NCBI GenBank assembly: GCA_937983105.1
Contig: CALKAM010000031.1
Location: 1 to 64,000 of the forward strand
Length of the DNA stretch: 64,000 bases
Direction: 5' to 3'
DNA from: Planifilum sp021793745
GTDB taxonomy: Bacteria > Bacillota > Bacilli > Thermoactinomycetales > DSM-44946
This document shows positions 59,846 to 64,000 of the stretch, piece by piece. Numbering within the stretch: the first letter of the stretch is position 1; the number at the start of each line of letters is the position of its first letter. A program made the translations under genes and the position numbers. The notes below the pieces were generated by a model that was not told the origin of the DNA, searched no databases, and saw only the letters and a program-made list of their open reading frames with translations.

Positions 59846-60776
59846 ACCGGCCGCCCTTTTCGTAGGGCTTTCCGACGGCGGCCGGCGCCTCCGACCTGCC
59901 GACAAATCCGGCCAGGGCCAAGAGGGTGAGAACATAGGGCAACATGCTCAGCAGTTCGCTGGGAACCACCTGCGTCCATCCATAAATTTGGCCGATCAAC
60001 GCCAGGGAAACGGAAAATCCGAAAAAGATCGCCGCCCCCAGCACGCCGAAGGGATGCCATTTCCCGAAAATGAGGGCCGCCAGGGAAATGAAACCCTGAC
60101 CCGATACGGTGGTTTGACCAAACTCGCTGCCGATCGCGATCGACAATCCGGCTCCTCCGGCGGCGGCCAAGGCTCCGCTGATCATCACAGCGATATAACG
60201 CATCCGGATTACATTGATTCCCGCCGTCTCCGCTGCGTGGGGATGCTCCCCCACCGACCGGAGCCGCATCCCGAAGGAGGTGTGGTACAACACGATATAA
60301 GTGACGATCACCACCAGAAACGCCAGATAGGTGGTGGGAAATTGATTGAACAAGGACGGCCCGATCACGGGGATGTCACTCAACAGGGGAACCGGCACCT
60401 GGTGCAACAATTCCGGTACCGTCGGCGTTTTACCGGCGCCATCGTACAAGTACTTTACGAGATAAATCGAAAGTCCCAGGGCGAGGAAGTTGATCGCCAC
60501 CCCGCTGACCACCTGGTCCGCCTTGAAGGTGATCGAAGCCACTGCGTGGGGAATGGCCATCAGCACACCGGCAACGACTGCCGCCGCGAGTCCGATCCAG
60601 GGATTTCCCGTCACGATGGTGGTCACCGCAGCGGTAAAAGCCCCGGTAATCATCAACCCTTCCAGGCCGATGTTCACCACCCCGGACCGCTCGGAATAGA
60701 GGCCTCCGATCGCCGCCAGGATGAGCGGGGTGGAATAGAGCACCGCCGAGTGAATCAGAGACGTCAGATCAGGCAT
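59844..60776 (-). CDS. nupQ: Nucleoside ABC transporter permease, NupQ type
   Basis: 310-residue BPD_transp_2 family membrane protein with about eight helices. Features: GGLYSERSGVVNIGLEGLMI (the cytoplasmic EAA-like loop of this family), GADQVV-type SITFKADQVVSGVAINFLAL, and RSVGEHPHAAETAGINVIRM. The ATG overlaps the upstream permease gene by 8 bases. Resembles B. subtilis YufQ/NupQ, the guanosine importer permease; substrate by homology. Confidence 0.9.
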   Translation of the reverse strand: MPDLTSLIHSAVLYSTPLILAAIGGLYSERSGVVNIGLEGLMITGAFTAAVTTIVTGNPWIGLAAAVVAGVLMAIPHAVASITFKADQVVSGVAINFLALGLSIYLVKYLYDGAGKTPTVPELLHQVPVPLLSDIPVIGPSLFNQFPTTYLAFLVVIVTYIVLYHTSFGMRLRSVGEHPHAAETAGINVIRMRYIAVMISGALAAAGGAGLSIAIGSEFGQTTVSGQGFISLAALIFGKWHPFGVLGAAIFFGFSVSLALIGQIYGWTQVVPSELLSMLPYVLTLLALAGFVGRSEAPAAVGKPYEKGGR

Positions 60777-61839
60777 TTTCCTTCACCTTCCTTCCCCGCC
60801 GGAAGCGCTCAACGATCCAGCCGGTGACATTGGCGGCGACGAACAGGATAATCGCCGCAAACACCACGCGAATCACTTCAAAGGGAACATTCGCTTCAAA
60901 CTGCATCGTTCCACCGCCGTAGGTCAAAACCCCGAACAGAACGGCGGCCAAGATCACACCCAAGGGCGTATTTCCACCGAGCAGGGCGACGGCGATCCCG
61001 TCAAAGCCCAGTCCGTTAAAGAAGGTGAGAATCGTCAAATACTCATCCGTCCCCAACATTTCAGTGGCACCCGCCAGACCGGCGAAGGAACCGCTGATCA
61101 ACATGGACATGATGATGCTCCGCTTCACGCTCATACCGGCGTATTCCGAAGCGCTCGGGTTGAGCCCCACCGCGCGGAATTCAAACCCGATGGTGGTCCG
61201 CCACAGGAGCCAATACATGAACAGCGCGAGGAGAAGCGCGAGAATGATTCCCAGATGGATCCGCGAGTTGACAAAAATGCTTTGCAAGGGATCCCAGCGG
61301 ATGGAGGCGCTCTCCGGAATCATCGGCGTGGAATCGGCCCCGCTGCTCAACCAGGATCGGACCAAATAGTTGGACAGATAAAAGGCGAGAAAGTTCATCA
61401 TGATGGTGGAAATCACCTCATGGACGCCCCGGGTCGCCTTCAAAATCCCCGGCAAAAGGGCCCACAAGGCGCCGGCCAATCCCCCCAGGATCAGGGCGAC
61501 CAAGGCGTGAAGCACCGGAGGCAGGGAAAACTTCAGCGCCACGATGATGGCCACCAACTGTCCAATGATATATTGCCCCTCCGCCCCGATGTTGAACAAA
61601 CCCGTCCGGAAGGCGATAGCGACAGCCAGACCGGTCATGATCAAGGGGGAAATGGTGCGGATCGTCTCCCCGATGTCAAAGGGCTGGGTAAAGGGCGTTC
61701 GAAACAGGGCGCTGTAGGCCCGGACCGGATCGTACCCGGCCACCAGCATGAGGATCGCCCCCACCACCATGCCCAGCAGAACGGAAACGATAGCCAGCAG
61801 CAGCGGCGATTGTCGATTGGCGCGAACAAAGAGATTCAT
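60769..61839 (-). CDS. nupP: Nucleoside ABC transporter permease, NupP type
   Basis: 356-residue partner permease, about ten hydrophobic segments, with the family loop AIAFRTGLFNIGAEGQYIIG and RAVGLNPSASEYAGMSVKRS. Its ATG overlaps the ATPase stop (4 bases) and its end overlaps nupQ, so the three importer genes are coupled. Resembles YufP/NupP. Confidence 0.9.
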   Translation of the reverse strand: MNLFVRANRQSPLLLAIVSVLLGMVVGAILMLVAGYDPVRAYSALFRTPFTQPFDIGETIRTISPLIMTGLAVAIAFRTGLFNIGAEGQYIIGQLVAIIVALKFSLPPVLHALVALILGGLAGALWALLPGILKATRGVHEVISTIMMNFLAFYLSNYLVRSWLSSGADSTPMIPESASIRWDPLQSIFVNSRIHLGIILALLLALFMYWLLWRTTIGFEFRAVGLNPSASEYAGMSVKRSIIMSMLISGSFAGLAGATEMLGTDEYLTILTFFNGLGFDGIAVALLGGNTPLGVILAAVLFGVLTYGGGTMQFEANVPFEVIRVVFAAIILFVAANVTGWIVERFRRGRKVKENA

Positions 61840-63356
61840 GATGTCGCTTCTTCCCCCTTTCCACCGGCCATCATGAGACCCAATTCCTCTTCGGTCACCG
61901 TTTTCGGATCCACATAGCCGACAATCTTTCCTCGGAAAATAATGGCAATCCGATCACTCAACTTCATAACCTCATCCAGATCCAGAGAGAAAAGCAACAC
62001 CGCTTTCCCCTTGTCCCGCTGCTCGATCAGGCGGCGATGGATAAATTCGATGGCCCCTACATCCAAACCGCGGGTCGGTTGGGCCGCTATCAACAGGTCC
62101 GGATCCCGCTCCACCTCCCGGGCGATGATCGCCTTCTGCTGGTTTCCTCCCGACAGCGCCCGGGCCGCCGTGCGCTCGTCCGGTGTCCGCACGTCAAACT
62201 GCTCGATCAGGCGTTTGGCATGGGCAAACACTTCTGGATAGCGTAGGCGGATTCCGCGGGCAAAGGGGGACCGGTTATAGGTGATGAGGGCCAGGTTCTC
62301 TCCGATGGAAAAGTCGAGCACAAGACCCCGCTTTTGCCGATCCTCGGGGATGTGGCCCACACCCCGGTGGAGAATCTCCCGGGTTTTTTTGTTCGTCACA
62401 TCGGTTCCGTTCAGCCGGACCACTCCCGCATTCACCCGCCGCAGGCCGGTGATGGCTTCGATCAGTTCCGACTGGCCGTTTCCGTCCACGCCGGCGATCC
62501 CGACAATTTCACCCGCCCGGACCGTCAGATCCAGTCCCTTGACCGCTTCAATGCCGCGATTATCCTTCACCACCAAACCTTCCACTTCGAGGACCGGATC
62601 CTTGGCTTGACTCGGAGCCTTTTCCACGGAGAAGGAGACATCGCGCCCCACCATGAGGGAGGCCAGCCGGTTCTCATCGGTATCGGAGACGGGGAGCGAA
62701 TCGATCATTTTCCCTCTCCGGATAACGGTGACCGTGTCACAGGCCCGCATGATCTCCTTCAGTTTGTGGGTGATGAAGATAATCGTCTTGCCTTCCTGTA
62801 CCAGCCGTTTCATGATGTCGATCAATTCATCGATCTCCTGGGGAGTCAGCACGGCGGTCGGTTCATCAAAAATCAGGATGTCCGCCCCCCGGTACAGGGT
62901 CTTCAGAATCTCCACCCTTTGCTGCATCCCCACCGAGATATCGCGGATCTTGGCCCGGGGATCCACCTGGAGGCCGTACTGTTCCGACAGCCGACGAACC
63001 TCCTCCTCCGCCCGCTTCAGATCCAGAAAGCCCATCCGGCTCCGCTCTTTGCCGAGGATAATGTTTTCCGTCACCGTAAAGGGTTCCACCAGCATGAAGT
63101 GCTGGTGGACCATCCCGATCCCCAGACGGACCGCCACATTGGGATCGCTGATGGTCACCTTCTTTCCGTTGATTTTGATGGTGCCCTCTTCCGGCTGATA
63201 CAATCCGAACAAAATATTCATCAGCGTCGACTTCCCCGCGCCGTTCTCTCCGAGCAGCGCGTGAATCTCCCCGCGCTTCACCCGCAGATCGATTCCGTCA
63301 TTGGCGACAAAGGAGCCGAAGCGCTTGGTGATTCCCTCCATCTCAACGACAAACAA
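61836..63356 (-). CDS. nupO: Nucleoside ABC transporter ATP-binding protein (tandem ATPase), NupO type
   Basis: 506 residues from TTG 63354-63356 (AGGGGGG six bases upstream), giving MFVVEMEGITKRFGSFVAND. Two fused ABC domains: the first has Walker A GENGAGKSTLMNILFGL, signature ISVGMQQRVEILK and Walker B ILIFDEPTAVLTPQE; the second has GVDGNGQSELIEAITGL in place of Walker A (degenerate, typical of RbsA/NupO-like proteins) and ALSGGNQQKAIIAREV. It lies between the BMP lipoprotein gene and the two permeases. Confidence 0.92.
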   Translation of the reverse strand: MFVVEMEGITKRFGSFVANDGIDLRVKRGEIHALLGENGAGKSTLMNILFGLYQPEEGTIKINGKKVTISDPNVAVRLGIGMVHQHFMLVEPFTVTENIILGKERSRMGFLDLKRAEEEVRRLSEQYGLQVDPRAKIRDISVGMQQRVEILKTLYRGADILIFDEPTAVLTPQEIDELIDIMKRLVQEGKTIIFITHKLKEIMRACDTVTVIRRGKMIDSLPVSDTDENRLASLMVGRDVSFSVEKAPSQAKDPVLEVEGLVVKDNRGIEAVKGLDLTVRAGEIVGIAGVDGNGQSELIEAITGLRRVNAGVVRLNGTDVTNKKTREILHRGVGHIPEDRQKRGLVLDFSIGENLALITYNRSPFARGIRLRYPEVFAHAKRLIEQFDVRTPDERTAARALSGGNQQKAIIAREVERDPDLLIAAQPTRGLDVGAIEFIHRRLIEQRDKGKAVLLFSLDLDEVMKLSDRIAIIFRGKIVGYVDPKTVTEEELGLMMAGGKGEEATS

Positions 63357-63390
63357 TCGACTCCCCCCTTCCGATGGTGCTCCCAAGAAA

Positions 63391-63412
63391 GGGGCTAGCT
63401 TTTGCTAGCCCC
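63391..63412 (-). terminator. Hairpin between the BMP lipoprotein and the importer ATPase
   Basis: Nine-base-pair stem (GGGGCTAGC, loop AAAA, GCTAGCCCC) followed by TTTCTT on the minus strand. The short U-run suggests partial termination, giving more binding protein than transporter; that is inference. Confidence 0.7.
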
Positions 63413-63422
63413 CGCTACATCC

Positions 63423-64000
63423 CTATCCTTTAAAGGATTTAAACTCTTCTTCCGTCGAGGGAACCTTGATCTCTCCATCTACGATTTTCTGCTTGAACTC
63501 CTCCACTTTTTTCAGCACTTTTTCGGGAACATGCTTGCTGGTCGTCTCGGCGATGCCCACGGCGTCGTCCTGTAAGCCCAGCTCCACTTCTTCTCCTCCC
63601 GGGAACTTGCCCTCTTTCACCTGCTTGGTTACTTCAAACACAGCCACATCCACGCGCTTGATCATCGAGCTGAGGGTATGATCCGGAGCCAGGGCGGACT
63701 GATCCATATCGACGCCGATCGCCCAGTACTTTCCTTGTTCGCGGGTCTTCACCTCGTTGAAGAGTCCTTTGCCGACGCCGCCGGCGGCGTGGTAAATCAC
63801 ATCAACGTCGTTGTTATACATGTTTTGCGCCAGGGAACGTCCTTTAGCCACATCGTCGAAGCTTTCCGCGTAGGCCACCTTCACCTCGGCATCCGGATTG
63901 GCGGCCTTCACACCGGCCCGGAAACCCACTTCAAACTTCTTGATCAGGGGCGACGAGATCCCGCCGATAAAGCCCACCTTGTCCGTCTTGGTCATCGATC
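63423..64000 (-). CDS. nupN: BMP family nucleoside-binding lipoprotein (5' part outside window)
   Basis: C-terminal ~192 residues of a BmpA/Med-family substrate-binding protein; the gene continues past the right edge, so the methionine near 63995 is internal. Features: KVGFIGGISSPLIKKFEVGF, NPDAEVKVAYAESFDDVAKG, VIYHAAGGVGKGLFNEV, AIGVDMDQSALAPDHTLSSM and the closing LKKVEEFKQKIVDGEIKVPS. These are purine-nucleoside-binding family motifs. Followed by a leaky-type hairpin and nupO, nupP, nupQ. Confidence 0.9.
   Translation of the reverse strand, partial: SMTKTDKVGFIGGISSPLIKKFEVGFRAGVKAANPDAEVKVAYAESFDDVAKGRSLAQNMYNNDVDVIYHAAGGVGKGLFNEVKTREQGKYWAIGVDMDQSALAPDHTLSSMIKRVDVAVFEVTKQVKEGKFPGGEEVELGLQDDAVGIAETTSKHVPEKVLKKVEEFKQKIVDGEIKVPSTEEEFKSFKG

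Noticed and set aside
1..64000. CRISPR arrays, insertion sequences, prophage genes, tRNA or rRNA genes
   Set aside because: No regularly spaced repeats, transposase or integrase motifs, or tRNA/rRNA-like sequences were seen; gene order is that of a conserved core chromosome.

Overview
The window looks like core chromosome of a spore-forming, GC-rich Firmicute. Spore genes (cotE, spoVS, spoVK), hfq, glnRA, RNase Y/YmdB, RicA and the ymfFHIJK block lie in the relative order known from Bacillus subtilis, read mostly on the minus strand. High GC, many GTG/TTG starts behind strong purine-rich ribosome sites, and the inserted genes suggest a thermophilic Thermoactinomycetaceae-type organism (Planifilum or Thermoactinomyces relatives). 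That family assignment is inference. I found no rRNA, tRNA, insertion sequence, phage integrase or CRISPR array.

Layout. 1-4.3 kb: an oligopeptide ABC importer in the order oppD-oppF-oppA-oppB (oppB runs off the window). 4.5-6.6 kb: dnaD and asnS. 6.7-8.6 kb: glnRA with a GlnR box. 8.7-10.4 kb: a plus-strand DUF47/PiT phosphate pair. 10.6-16.9 kb: DUF456, a C-S lyase family protein, hflX, spoVK, hfq, miaA and an RsmJ-like methyltransferase. 16.9-25.5 kb: mutL, mutS, an amidoligase-domain gene, cotE, ricA and miaB. 25.8-35.2 kb: kbl-tdh, a 5'-nucleotidase, an MBL hydrolase, a 2-oxoacid:ferredoxin oxidoreductase (beta and alpha), a membrane dipeptidase and spoVS. 35.2-37.6 kb: ymdB and rny. 38-43 kb: recA-recX-sbcD-like followed by a Rad50/SbcC-like ATPase split over three small overlapping genes. 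43.2-48.4 kb: a DUF59 gene on the plus strand, then rimO-pgsA-cinA-DEAD helicase. 48.5-53.3 kb: four consecutive RodZ-like membrane HTH genes. 53.4-58.1 kb: ymfK, ymfJ, an SDR, ymfH and ymfF. 58.2-59.8 kb: a plus-strand phosphodiesterase/alkaline-phosphatase-type protein. 59.8-64 kb: a nucleoside ABC importer (two permeases, ATPase, and a BMP lipoprotein truncated by the window edge).

How the parts work together. Three themes dominate: genome maintenance (mutSL, recA/recX, Mre11/Rad50-like proteins), RNA maturation and decay (miaA, miaB, rimO, hfq, rny, ricA, hflX, DEAD helicase), and sporulation or cell envelope (cotE, spoVS, spoVK, RodZ-like proteins, pgsA, amidoligase). Readable regulation includes a GlnR box before glnR, a LexA-like box before recA, a sigma-H promoter matching consensus before spoVS, and many intrinsic terminators.

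Most unusual: (1) a tandem array of four diverged RodZ-like genes where B. subtilis has one; (2) a three-piece Rad50-like ATPase translationally coupled to an Mre11-like nuclease at the end of the recA-recX unit; (3) an amidoligase-type enzyme between mutS and cotE.
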